Source: Ophioderma brevispina
Lineage: Eukaryota; Echinodermata; Ophiuroidea; Amphilepidida; Ophiodermatidae
Assembly (NCBI GenBank): GCA_023653785.1
Contig: JAMKCH010056671.1
Location: 33,918-97,917, forward strand
DNA: 64,000 nt
Direction: 5' to 3'
Shown: piece by piece, positions 42,601-57,300 of the stretch
Layout of the letters: every line of letters begins with the position of its first letter
Position numbering within the stretch: position 1 is the stretch's first letter
Made by a program: the position numbers and the translations under genes
The notes under the pieces: generated by a model
The model's database searches: none
The model's input: only the letters and a program-made list of their open reading frames with translations
What the model was told of the DNA's origin: nothing

Positions 42601-45600
42601 TATACTATCATTAACAACGTACTACTTACAAGACACACAAGAAAAAAACTCCCATTTACAACTAGTGTGTATATCCTGGGTATCATGCCGACAATGTTGG
42701 TGGCATGGCATATGTATATTCCGCTGGTCTGTAGGCGAACCTGGGCTATTTCCAATTGTACCCTGGAGTTCATGTACCTGTTGGGGTCGTGGGGGTGATG
42801 AGATGGACCGTCTTTCTGCCAGGTTGATCCATGGCTGTGGGTTTTGCCTCGGATCACATGGCAGGGGCAATGAGTCATATTGCATGGCGGTGATTGTCAG
42901 GTCTTCGCTATCCAGAATATGAGGCACAACTGGGAGGTTGAAAATAAACCAAATGGGCAAAATGAGTAATTTACAGATAGCAGTTTTCATACAGACTGTA
43001 CTAGGTGATGGGACAAAACCTAGTCTTGTTGAAGCTGGGACAAAAATGCTAAAGGGATTCGGAAATTCATATGTAATTATATACAATCTTTGTATCCAGA
43101 ATGCATCAAATACCAACAAAATCTACATTTTAAAATAAATGACCTTTATAAAAGTGCTTGTTCGAATATCTTTGCCCCCCCCCCACACACACACATACAC
43201 GCACACACTTAAACGGATGAGTAGTATCCATTTTAATATAAGATGAAAGGTGGTATTTTGAGTATGTTGGCCCGAAAAAAAAATGTCACCCTTCAATTCT
43301 TTCTCTTTTACAAGACAGAAAGACCAAAACTTCCCAATTAAATGGTTTAACATCATGAATAAGGATGTGCAATAGTATCATTGCTTCTACACCCCCAAAA
43401 CCACAAGTTTGTTTTAAAACAAAATTAGTGTTGAGTGTAAGGCAAATGTAATGCAAGTGAAAGCCTCTTAATTAACAGAAATAGAAAAATGGATTTCTGG
43501 AAGCTTTTAAAATTTTCAGGACGCAACAATGAACAATGAGAAAATATTCTTTATCTGATATCAAAATTGACACTAGTTCCAGGTAAATCGGGGGATCCCA
43601 GAGGTTATCGGAACTAGCACCCACCTTTAAAATACGCATTATAGTATTTTGGTGCACGACCACCTGAGTAAAATAAAGCGGAGCAAGCAATATAATTATT
43701 TACATAAGGCAAAAAAAAGTTTGTATCAGCAACAGACACATGTCAAAATCGCCAATGCGGAAATGATTTTTTTTTTTTAGAAAAAATGCTAATGCGAAAT
43801 GCGTTTTTTTTTTTAATGCAGTATTTTGGGCCACTTTTTAAATTTTAATTTTTGTGTCTGAAATTTTTTACAAAAAAAAAAAAAAAATTCAAAGTGAGTA
43901 AAACCTAAAAAAAAAAATTATGCGGTCAAAAAAGCAATGTTTACATAATGTGCACGGTTTTTCTGAGAAACTTGTTTTTTTTTTGGCCTAGAATTAACAT
44001 GTCGTATATAGCAGAATTTCTAATCCCCTGCCCCCCCCCCATACGACGTGTGTATTTTTAACCAGTAACAAAAAAAATCTGACATTTTCTTACCTCTGAC
44101 TCTATTTATTCAGCGTTTGGTTGTGTTGCCGGCAGCAGTGGAAGGCCAAAACGCATACTCGCCGGCATCCTCCGGTGTGACTGAATCAAGGTTGCAGTAA
44201 ACATTCTTGTTCTGACTGAAGGAGACAACCCTGTGTGTTCATTGCCGGTCGGATCTGTAAGGCCCGTGAACCACGAATGGTAGGAAGGTGGGTAGGCTCG
44301 GTCAAGCGACATTCCAGGGCTATCGGCATGCCACTTGTGGGTCGGGGGAGTCGTTTTTCGTGTCATTGCGGTTTATTTGTGGTACTGAATGAGAGTAACA
44401 ATAATCACTTATCTGGCTAGATAGATTAGAATAACCACTTTACTGGATTTTATTTCGACACACCCTGAAAGCCTGTTATTTTTTTTAATAATATTTGTTT
44501 GTATCTTGCTGTCATTTATTATTAAATCAATAGTGTAGGCAACATTTTGTGTTACATTCACTTTGTTCTTCTGGCTTTCTGTAGAATGCTGAAATGACGT
44601 TGCCTGGGGTCTACTCAGATTGGTTTGTGGGTGTACTGCTGAGGAACCGAAACCCAACCATTTCTAGGGGTCATTTTTGGTAAGAAAAAGTGTCCATTTC
44701 TAAGAATTTGATTCAACCAAATGCTCTTATTAATGATTTAGAATTCATATGATACCTAATTAGAACCTCCCCATATTTTCCCGATCCTCTCGTTATTACA
44801 TTAAGTTGGTACAAGGAGTGTACTTAATATGTACTAAAATACCCTCACGTACTGGATAGCTAACTAGAAGCTACCCATGTACTATATCTCTCTTTCAGTA
44901 CGACTTTTTGGTATCCCTAATTTTACCAAAAATACTCTAGCTTCGGTACTGATTTAGAATGTTCGGTACCAATTATAACCTATATCTCATTGTTGCTATG
45001 CTTAATTACATATTGCCCAAAACATAGCCAACATTTTGGTTCCTAAGGTAATTTTATTTAGTTAATTACCAGGTTTTGCCCATGATATTCAGCGAAGAGC
45101 TTAAAATTAACTGCATTTGGTGTAACAATTACAGAAGGAGAGAACTATGATTCCTGGACTAAATAACTTCTAACCATACTACTAAAATAACAAATCTGAA
45201 ACTAATACACCATCGCACTACTTTTGTTTGTGCTGACCCAGGCCCGTACGCAGGTGGGGTGCGGTTCGGCCACCCCAAATCCACAAAAGGGAACAAGGTC
45301 ACTTTTTGCCAATTTTTTTTATAAAAAGGTCCAAAATTTAGTAGAAATTATGACGAAAAAGTCCACTTTTTGGTGATGACCATTTTCAAAACGTCCAAAA
45401 GACCATTTAAGGGGTTAGGTCCATTTTTTTTCAAAAAAGGTCCACTTTTTTTCGAAGACCCGCACCCCCGAAAAAAAATCTTGCGTACGGCCTGGTGCTG
45501 ACACATACGTCTAACCGTCATATCCTCCGAGTGTCTGTAGCCGTACCCCCACCGTTGTATGCCTTGCAGACATAGCGCCCATTATCCATGGGTTCAACAG

Positions 45601-48271
45601 AGTGGATTCCTCAGTGAGTTGTCAGGCATCAGGGTGTACTTCCTGTGGTTGGTAAAAAAATTGATTTTTACTGTTATTCTTGAACCATCGTATGTGGGGT
45701 GGCGGATCGCCGTACATGCCACATGGAATGATGGCGTCACCGTTGAGACTGAGAAGGAAAAACACTGCGTGGGTTTATTTGGGTCCGGAGTGGAGAAGGA
45801 GATAGGAGGAAAAAAAATCAATATTTTTTGCATCAGTTACTTTGTCTTTTATTTATTTACATTGTATTAAATTGCCTTCGATGAATACAAATGGAAGGAA
45901 TTTCAAGAAGCCAAATAAGTAAATAAGTAACATGTGGTAGTAATGCCATGAAAATTTTAATAGAAGTCAATCACTGGATGTTGCTGGTTTAAAATATATT
46001 GACAAAACCAATAAACAAAAATTAGAGATTACAAGCACTAGCCTCTAAAATAATTAAAACTGCAAAAAATAACATTGCACACACCAATTAAGTACCCAAA
46101 CCATAGAAGAGTTAATTCACAGTAATTATTCCAAAAAAAAGTTGCTTGTCTCTTTTGAAATATTTAAGAATATATAACAAAAAGTATTGAGATTTGATCA
46201 AAATGAATTTCAATAGAGTCTTTACAACAATCAATACAATAATGTGGACTTGAAGAGTAATGGTTCTGGTAGCTGTTCCTTAATATTGGTTGGCCGTGCA
46301 ACGTAGTGGCCTCTATCACTGGCTTGCAGGGAAGACAACCTCAGTGATACAAAGCCCCATTGACTCATGTTAGGTTCCAACTATCTCAAGGGGAACCACC
46401 ATTCTTCTCCCATGTAACAGTTGGGGTTAGGAACACCAGCGGGGACTCACAGAGAAGGATAACAGACATGCCGACACTGCCTGGGGTCATAGTAGTGGGA
46501 CCAGTTGATAATTGATGGATTGCGACTGAAAAAATGCAAAAGTAGAAATCAAGTCATTGTGACGCGAGTGCAAGAACCAAAATGATCTTACTTCCACAAA
46601 TCAGAAACTATGAAACCAATTTTGTAGTTCCCAGATTTTCCATTACCAAATTGTGAACAATTCATCTCCATATACCCTAAATTACTTACCATGTACCCTG
46701 AGTCCACTACCCTGTATTCATTACCAGCAATTGCTCTTAGCCATACAGGTATACATTCCAGCCCCCAAATCGTTTACACTGCTGCCTCAAGGATTTCCAG
46801 GGAACCGCAGGGTGGATGGTTACTGACATTCTGGCTGGATACCGGGATATCCTCATACCTCCACATGACGCGGGGAGGTGGAGCGCCGACTGCATGGCAG
46901 GGAATGAGGATGCGATGGTCTGCCAAGACGTTTGATCTGCTCATAAGGTTGGGTTGTAATGGTTGGAGGAAACTGAAAAATACAGAAAATTAACCTGCTT
47001 GTTAACATTACGTGTGTTTGGTCGATTAACGGAGTTACAGTAACTTTTTATCAAAGTTTTAATTCCATTTACCACTTGTTCCGGATATCTAATGAACCAC
47101 GACAAACATTTGGGTCGTGTTAGCATCACAAAATGCACATAAGTTGGCTAAGCAAAAAAGAGTTTATGTAACAGATGACTTCTATGTCCTTGATGGATTA
47201 CCAATTATCATGCCGATATACATGATACACAGACGCCACACCTATACAGTGCCGCATCTACTGCGCATTCACTCTACAGTGTGAGTAAAAAAAACCTACA
47301 TTCAGAATAAAAAATAATTAAAATAGTTAAGAATTGCTTTTCCTCAAATGTTTGCTATGGTTATAAAGAAGACTAAACAGGCTTCAGAAAACGTTTATGG
47401 TGTCATTTAGAATTGGGGAGAAGTTAGAAGTTACGCCTATTGCTGAGAGACTTAAAAATCGTTGGCCAATTTTAGCCAAACAAAGATGCTTCGCTTACAT
47501 AGAGTAACCTGGTCTTCAGCATTGATTGCGTACAAACATTTAACACCACATTATTGTTAAGGCAATAGAAGTTGGGAGAGTAATTTGAATGATTATAAAA
47601 AATAATAATCAGATTACAAAAGAAAATGCTAGTCAAAAAATGTTCAATTTCCCAAATAAGAGATACAAGATAGCTGGTGCAAGACCAAGTTTTTTTGGTT
47701 CATCAGATTTCATGTTTTAAACCTACAACAAAATTGGGAGCAAAGTGACAACCAAGAAAGTTTTGTTATTCCGCTTGAATACACAGTGCTATATTTTAAT
47801 TTTAAGTTTTAATTCCGATTTATTTACAGAAAACTTCAGCTTTATTCTTCCTGCAATTATGGACGCAGAGTATACTGTATTTGTTGCAAATAATTACCTT
47901 AAAGAGATGTAAAACCAAAAATCTCTGAGCAGTTTCATTAGTTCATGAACTGAGACATTGATATGGAGTGATTTTTCAATAACTGACCTCTTTATTTTGA
48001 TACACTGGTATTAATTTTTTGAAGATATTTTTTTCTATATGTTACACAATATATCCATTTTATTCAAACTGATATTTTTTGTCGAGAAGAAATCGATACC
48101 AGCTGAAATTGCATGTGTGAATTACTTTGCTCTAATGTGTTATGGTATACGTCGTTGTCAGTCTCTCCGCATTGTATGTCTAACATCGGCCAAACTTAAT
48201 TTTTTAGGTCTCTCCGCAAAATTGACATAGTTTTTCTTGAACCCATGTCTGAAATACACCAAATAAAAATC

Positions 48272-48302
<31 letters not shown>

Positions 48303-51300
48303 AAACAACCAAGCAAACATTGAGCAAACATAACGTTTAACCTTGAAGAAAAAAATCTTCTTTCCTGAATGTATGGTTTTTTTATTGACTCACACTGTAT
48401 TTGCTATCACATCTAATTAAAAAATATATGATGTTTTTTTTTACTTTTTATATTTTTTTCTGCATGCTTCTTTTGAGCTCTAGCCAAGTTTACACTATGG
48501 GTTATACTTCACCAATCAATTCAATGATCTTCCTTAAACTCACCATGAACACCACGTGAATATCTTGTAGAAGCCAACCCTGATTTTGAAAGCTACACAA
48601 TGATAAATACCCCTATCAGCCTGGTTGATGTCTGGTATCCACAGTTTTGTTCCATGGTGAGCAATCTTGTATACCTGTGGGCTCCGCGATTCCTGATGGG
48701 GCGGTTATCTTTATACCAAGAGATGTCAGCTCTTGGGTTGCATTAGTCACATTGTCAGTTTCAAAGTCACCGTTGGGTTGAGGGTGACGGTGATTTCCAC
48801 AGGGTTTCTGGGGGTGTTCTCTCCGATTATGTTAGGTCTTACTGCATGATGGATCAGGTGATTACATTATTGGAATGGTGAAGAGGATTTGTTATCAATT
48901 TTCAAATAGCACAATCTTATAACACTACGAGTTGATAAGGGCTACTTGAATGCAAAGCAAGACATAATAATATTCCTATTAGCTAGATATATGTGAAAAT
49001 GAGGTTCTTATAAATACCTTACATGGATATAGTCTTGTACGACTGAAAATATACAGATGAATGGAAGGAATATGGTATTTGCAATATACATTTCTAAGTT
49101 TCAATAAGTACAGCAGGTTACAAATGGGGTCAATGATCACAGGGGGCCTTTTTGAGTTTTCGTGGACAGTCCCATATGAGATTTGAGCAAATGATTCGCT
49201 ATCGAGATCTTTCATTTCATTTCACAACTTTTATTTCACATGGTAAATCAGATTCAACATTAAAAACAGTGTTCTTCCACTGATCCGTAAAATGTACAAA
49301 TTATATAACTCAACTAAGATCAAGCCCCTGAAAACATAAAACTATTAAATTAAAACTCAACAAATACACAACAACAATAACATCATAATAAAACCTAATA
49401 TACAGGTAGGGATCAATTGACGTGAAAATTGACGCATGATGTAGATGACACTATTAAAACTGGTGATTATAAAAAACACATACACGCCAAACCTACTCTC
49501 CTCACACACAGTCTCGTACAAACCACACATCCCCCAAAGACTCACGCAACACACACACACACAAACACAAGTAGTCTCCATAACACCTCCACGCACGCAC
49601 ACACACCACACACACACACACACACTTTTACTACTAACAGCATAAAAAAACCCGTATGAATCAACAAAGGTAAGATCTGATATTAAACAAAAAGCAGATG
49701 AACGAATATAATATAATAGAATGAAGGTAATCAACAATGCGAATAAGAATATGTGTTTCCCAAGAAGTGCACGATTGAACATTTTACCACACACATGAAC
49801 AGACATGACAGACAAGGGGGGAGAGACGAGACTGACAGACACATACCCTTTTAGTATTCATCTAGTCTATACCTGAGGATATCAAGAAACCATATCCTCG
49901 GTGTAAAGGCAAACAATTAATGAAGTGCATTGTTATAACTTTCGGGGATAACACAAAAACCTTCCAAAACTATTGTTCAAAGATCTTTGTTCCCCGGAAG
50001 GAAATGATACCCGTACACACCAACACCACACACCAAAGTAATCCTATGTTCCTCCTCCATCAAAGTAACCTGGAACAATCCCTGATGTTTTCACATAATT
50101 TTTAATATTAGATAGAACAAAAGTGAAGACATGAACACCAACCTTGTGTGTCAAATGAAATTCAATCGGTCTCATTGCCTTATTCCCCTGATGGCCATGC
50201 ATTTATAGAGTCCGTTGTCGTAGGGTTGTAAACTGGAGATCAATAGCCATTTGTTTAAGGATATTATAATCCATTCTGGTATTGTGAATACGATTGCCGT
50301 CTTTGTAGCCACATGGATCTCAGGCCGGTACTACGATGTCTAAACCGTCAATCCGTATCTCTGATCATGGTGTGCGCCATGTGTCTGGTAAGTTGTAATG
50401 ATCTTCGGCTTTTTCTGAAGAAGTAGATAAGTTGATATTCTTATTGGATTATTCCCTTGACTTGTGATTATAATGAAAAAAATTGTGCATAGACACAATG
50501 ATTATCGTTTAAGGTCAGTGATCTATAATTGTTGATCCATAACTGATCTTGAGCTTTGAAAGACATTGCCTTCTTATAATATATGACGATATCACAAAAC
50601 CATTTTCAACAAGTTAAGGATGGGCCACCTAATCCATACTCAGATTGTTAAATGGTGTCATATTGAAATGTTTTTTCTCTCCTAAAAATATATTAAAACA
50701 ACAACAATTTCCTTGCATTTTTTTCACAAAATTCTTATTTTTTGCACGTGCTATGTATTATATTCCTTTGTACAAAACAGGATGTGTTCCTAACAGTCAG
50801 TATTAACAACCAGGGAAAAGTTAAAAATTTTTTTGAAATTATTTTAACATATTTTTTCCTCATCACCACTCCATCAAAACTGCAGGGTATTCGCTTTGTG
50901 TCAGACCCACAGCTTCTGCTGATGGCTTGCACATGTCTTCCCAGAATCGCTCTCCTGCACGTCATGTTAAGAGATCCGCTATCTTTCTGTGTCATCCTCA
51001 AGTCCACTATCTGCAGCTTGCGTCCTTCCTTATGCCACAAACACCTCGGTACGGCACAGAACCGATGGTGTTCACATCGATCATCACACGCAGGATTCCT
51101 GTTCAATGAACGCCTTAATCACATATTGGTCGCAGGCACAATGTTGGCGACACGTTTCAACATTTGACAAACGATGTTAACGATAATGTCTCATTATATG
51201 AATTAAATTTGGTAGTCAAGTTTATCCCAAATTTGATTCGGTAAGAAAATTTAAAATCAGAGTTGTTTTTAATTAATATTCACGGATTGTATTACAGATT

Positions 51301-54300
51301 GAATATGACAGACTATAACCATAATACCCACCTTCACATTCACTGCTCATTGTGTGAGTAACATTGCCCACATCATTGGTAGCAATGCAAACATACACGT
51401 CCCCGATCCACTGACTCTAGCACGAGGGCATTCCCAGTGAATGACCATCATGGATGTAGTTGGGATTGTTTGGTGAGAGCGGTTGCCATTCTTTTTTCCC
51501 AGGGATAACAGGAGGAGGGTAGCTTGTCAGCAAGCATGGGAGCGATAACATCATCACGGACAACATTGTATTCTTCTTCTTCCTCGTCCCCCTGAATGAT
51601 CACTGGTGGAATCTGTGTGGTAAGTTAATTACAAACCTTTTTAGATTTCAGTTTTGAGCCATTTTGGTTTACTTCATGAATACATAATGCCTTGTTTTGT
51701 TGTTTTTTTGTAATCATGTACACAACACATGACATCTTAAAGTACCATAGCCCGTCAGGATATGATAATTACAGAAATCGTGATGTGTGGTGTGGTAACT
51801 TTTGATGATCTGATCTCGTCCTACCATCCAAGTGCTGGGGGCAAAGCAACAGACTAGTATTTTCAGCAATTCACAAAATAATCATCAACATAAAGGCAGC
51901 TATATTTTACTTACCATCTTTTGGGGTGTGGCCATTTTAGTGACACCATGTCACTTGTGTAGTGACACATCTGCACTATTGTCCTTTTTCTCCCGATACA
52001 CCGTCCACACACTGCACACAATGGCCCTTGACCTCGGCATGAAGCCAAACAGTTAACAGATAGGGCATGCGTTATTTTACTACTCTACTGGAAAAGTATT
52101 CGACCAAATTTGTTCGTACCAGCATATATTTTAGAAAATATTATAAGTTAAAACATTTGTGAGATTCAATCCAAAGGAGCTATAAAAGTGTGCAACCAGG
52201 GCATATTTTTGAGAAGTAATAAAGCCAGACTACTCCTAAGTTTGCCATGTTATTACTATGGCAAAATTCGCTTGTGTGGGCAGACGCAGAGAGTGGGTTG
52301 TTCAAGGTGCTGTATATCGAAAACCATTCATCGCAGCATGTTCGTACCAGCTATACACATAGATACAGTTATATTATAATTGGTGTCCAAATTTGATTGA
52401 CAGGTGTCACTTAGAAAAATACGACCTGCCTTGTCAAAAAAACCCTTCCTATAGGCCCAACACAGCCCAAAAAGTACAGTGTTCATGTATTCAGTGAGTG
52501 GGTAATCAGTCATCCATAGCACATTATCGATCATTGATTGGGTGATGGCCTATGTTGTGGAGAGGCAATTTGCATTAGGTCAAAGTTGTGAATAGATTGA
52601 TGTCATAATGATCTGGTTGAGTGATCAAAAGGTCGTGGCCTTTTTGTTGTGGACATAACTGCACTATGATGGGGTCACTAAATGGCCACACCCAATTTTT
52701 TGTACTAGCCCAGCCAAGTGTTGTCTACTCTAGGAAAAAAGTATCACCAACATATAGTTATTGTTTCTCTCTTTGTGACATACCATGCACAATCAGCTGG
52801 ATATCTTTATATGCCGTGCCTGCTGGGTTTTCAGCCTCGCATGTGTACCAGCCATCATCGTCTCTGATGGCCGAAGATATGCGCAGTGACCCGGCGGATG
52901 TGATGAAGTAGCGCACTTCGGTCTGCGGAATGATCTCGCCATTTTTTTCTCCAACGTATCCTAGGCTCGGGAAGACCTGTTGCTGGACAATGAAGGGTGA
53001 CTGGATCTCGCACAACGACGGTGTACTTGTCAGGGCTTTCCTCAATTATCGGTGATACTGTCGATAGAAAAGGAAAACATCTTTTAAATATCAAATCAAC
53101 AAAGCTCTAGCTCATGATAGATTTTATCAATACCCACAGTCAGTGCTTCCCCTTGCAAAAAAAGGACCAAATTAGTATCACAGGAGTGCTTAAACTGTAC
53201 CAAATTAAATTTTGATGTTAAGTGGGCAGTCTATCACAGTACCTAGACAGTACCAACTCAAATTTAGTCAACTTTGGAGTGCAAATAGTTTCCAATATAA
53301 TTTGATATTTGAATTTTTAATTTCTTTCTCAGTTTCAAGATATTGTATCTCAGTTTCCAAATGAAGACACTTATTCATACTAAAAGAGTACCTATTCACT
53401 TGTTCTAATTTGCTTAGTGCGTCATGTTTGTATTTCATCCCCCCCACTTTATTTTAGTTTCCTCATAGTTTACCCCAAGATTACTTGCAGAGTTTGTGGC
53501 TTTCCATGAGTCAAAATCACTTTTGTGAGAATTCACTCTTCAATCTTTTTAACCATTTTTATTACAACAACCTTACCTCAACAAAGCATTCATTAAATTA
53601 GGCAAGTGGAGGATAGAAATCATTGCTTTCAATCTTTTTGTTGACGACGCTGTTATACAAATTTCCCTCTCAACAAGACAGATTTAATCAAAGATCAGTT
53701 CCTAGAATTCATTGCTTTCAATCTTTTTACCCTGTTCTTACACAAACTCACCTCTCAACAAGAACAATCATTAAGTTAGTGTGTGATGGATAGAAAATCA
53801 TCACGGTTGGCCAGTTTCTTCTACAGGTGTTTTTTTCCGCGTTTTTTTCCACTTGGAAGAAACAGGTTTCTTCCAGTTTCTTCCACTGAAAGCGGAAGAA
53901 ACTAAAAAGTCATTTAAAAATTTCCTACTTTAAAGCCAATGACTTACACTTTCGGTTTTATATTATACAGTGAATGAAATATAGTGAAATATGATTTGTG
54001 TTTTAAAACTAACAAATTGGCCATACAGATTTTAAAAGCTTTTTCATTGTTTGCATGTACAATTACAACTGTGATGGTATAAATGTGCACATGGAGAGAT
54101 TTGGAAAATGGGTTACAATTATCATTCTGTATAATTTGATTGCAAGATAAAACAAAATTTTGAACAAATTCACTAAATACTTTATACTAACATGCTATAA
54201 ACTTGTAAATTAATTTTGAAAAAAAAAACCAGATTGTCTGTAAAGTAACTAAAGTAGCCTTGATGATTTGAAGTGCAAAGCAGATGAATTTTAGTTTGCT

Positions 54301-57300
54301 GTTCATAATACATTTCTTTATTTCTTCCAGTTTCCTCCAATTTCTTCCAGTTTCTTCCAATTTCTTCCAGTTTCTTCCAATTTCTTCCAGTTTCTTCCGG
54401 AAGAAGAAACTGGAAGAAGAAAGAAAAACCCCTTTTTCCCAGTTTCTTCCATTCTTCCGAAAAGAAAGAAATAGGTTTCTTCAAGCAAGGTTCCGAACTC
54501 TGGAAATCATGCTTTATTTTTATCTGCAAGGGCAGTCATTGAGTCAGAAAGTATTTTGTAGAATTCAATGCTTTTAATCTTTTTGACCCTGTTATTACAC
54601 AAATCAACCTCTCACCAAGAACAGTCATTAAATCAGATCAGTTTGTAGAATTCAATGCTTTTAATCTTTTTGACCCTGTTTTTACACAAACTCACCTATC
54701 AACAAGAGCAATCATTAAGTTGGAGAGTGGTGGATAGAAATCATTGTTTTCAATCTTTTTGACCCTGTTATTTAAAGCTTGTCTTGTTGAAAAATGAAAT
54801 GCTAATGACGGACAAGAAATTTTGCTTTGTGCACTTACTTACCTCTTACAGTCAAAGTGATGTATCTGGAATCTGTTCCGGCAGCATTGGACGCAAGGCA
54901 TACATAGTCTCCCGAATCAGCATCACGCACCCCACGTATACTAAGAGATCCACCTGCGCTTTGGCTCAGCCTTGAGTCACCTTCTACATTAATTTGGCTG
55001 CTGTCTTTTTGCCAGACAACCTTGGGTAGGGGTATCCCATCGGCTTCACATTGAAGTCTTACGATCTCCCCAACGTTGGCTACAACTTCGGTTGCACCTT
55101 GACCAATTTTAGGTGGAACTGGAGGGGATGAAAGAGGTAGAAATAAATATTGTGAAACCAGCAAATGTTAAGTTACTCTTGAAAACCACCCTGGAGATTT
55201 ATTTCAGGATATGTCAATTTTTTGAAATAGTTCTATAGGTACCCCCATTTAACATTAACCAGGAAAGGAAACAATTAGTTTTAGTACATGGCCAAACACC
55301 TACCAAAAACCCTAACCCTAAGGTTAATTTTTTTTAAATGTTACATGTAGAAGTATTCTTGCCAATTTTCTATTTTGAAATGGATTAATATGAACACAAA
55401 ATGAAAATTACTGTTTTTTATGATACTATTTTCTTCAAAAGCATGATCTTTACCAAACTTCTGCCATTGTTTGTGAAAATGTATACTTTTATGGGTCCAA
55501 CATTGATACTTGTGACCCTCCACCACAGATTGCCAGTGATGTCAACATTCAAAATTACATTCAACTGGGCACCTACAAGTTACTGGGTTTACGTACATGT
55601 GCTACTATTGACTCTATAAGCAAAGGAATCATAAGAAATTCCTTGATTTCAATGCAGTCTATTCAATGTGTAAGTTCTATGAATCTTGTCTAATATCGAC
55701 TCTGAGCAAAGGAATCACCAACCGGTGCTCTGCCTCAAAACCTGCCGGGGACATTAAGTAGCCCCTTGGACCCCTGCCATTGTGGTTTGGATTGTTCAAA
55801 ACCTGCCGGGGACATTAAGTAGCCCCTTGGACCCCTGCCATTGTGGTTTGGATTGTTCAAAACCTGCCGGGGACATTAAGTAGCCCCTTGGACCCCTGCC
55901 ATTGTGGTTTGGATTGTTCAAAACCTGCCGGGGAATTAAGTAGCCCCTTGGACCCCTGCCATTATGGTTGGATGTTTCAAAAACCTGCCGGGGCATTACG
56001 TAGCCACTTGGACCCCTGCCATTGTGGTTTGGATTGTTCAAAACCATCCGGGGACTTAAGTAGCCCATGGACCCCTGCCATGGTGGTGGTTGGTTTTGGT
56101 TGTTTTAAAACCTGCCAGGGACATTAAAGTAGCTCCTTGGGACACCCTTGCCATTGTGGTTGGATGTTCAAAAACCTGCAGGGAATTAAGTTAGCCCTTG
56201 GACCCCTGCCATTGTGGTTTGGAAATTGTCAAAACCTGACGGGGACATTAAGAGCCCCTTGGACCCCTGCCATTGTGGTGGGCTTGTTCAAAACCTGCAG
56301 GGGACATAAGTCGCCCCTTGACCCTCTCCCATTGTGGTTTGGATTGTTCAAAACCTGACGGGGGGACATTAAGTTAGCCCCTGGATCCCTGCCATTGTGG
56401 TTTGGTATTGGATTGTTCAAAACCTGCCGGCACATGAAGTAGCCCCTTGGAACCTTGCCATTTGTGGTTTGGATGGTTCACAAAACCTGCCCGGGGGACC
56501 GTAAGTTAGCCAATTGACCCCTGCATTGTGATTTGGATTGTCCCCAGGATCCGCAACCTGGGGGGTGCAGATCCTGGCTACCGCATGGAGTACGATATAA
56601 CTCTTGAGTAACCAATCAAAGTAGACCTTATTGAAATTTTTAAAATTTGGATCCCGACTTTTATTTGTAAACGAAGCATAAAAAACACATTCACACAACC
56701 CTATGTACAAACGAAAAATTGGCGAATAACAACAGTGGTGTTAATAGTCTATACTATCAGGACCCGAACATGGAGGTCGTTGTCACGGTACCCGAACATT
56801 GGTGGCAGTAAAGTTACAGGTATAATTGCAATGTCCATTAAGACCTGCTCTGTAAAAATCTAGGGATCAAACCCCATGCTGTCTGGGTGTAAGGTAGTGG
56901 AGGAGTGGAGATTGTTCTTTTGTCCACGTAATTCTCGGGTGGAGGGTTGCCGGACATTTCACATGGGAGGTTTAGTGATCTACCAATGTTCACTGTCTGG
57001 TCTCCAGGAATTCCTGTGTGTTTGTGTCAGGGTTTGGTGGTACTGTGATGAATGAGATAATGTGGTACACGTAAGCCAATTCATTTTGTCGGAAGCGGCC
57101 AATTTGGGCTTTTTTCTAATTAAAGGACCACTGGTGACATTTGAACATTAGGGCACCCTCATTTTTTTATCAAAAATGTGCTTTGCAAGTTTATTTGCTT
57201 TTCCTGTGTTCAAAGACACTATTAGTGATTCATCCAAAAGAGTCCAAATATTGGGAATTTGCAGGAATAGCTTAAAGTTGAAAAATAGGTCTTGTTAGAT

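Noticed and set aside
49357..49842. 161-residue minus-strand frame
   Set aside because: Its length comes from a (CA)n tract and adjacent AT-rich sequence; no domain.
55796..56435. Repetitive open frames on both strands
   Set aside because: They follow the 61-bp minisatellite, whose period is not a multiple of three and whose copies carry many indels.
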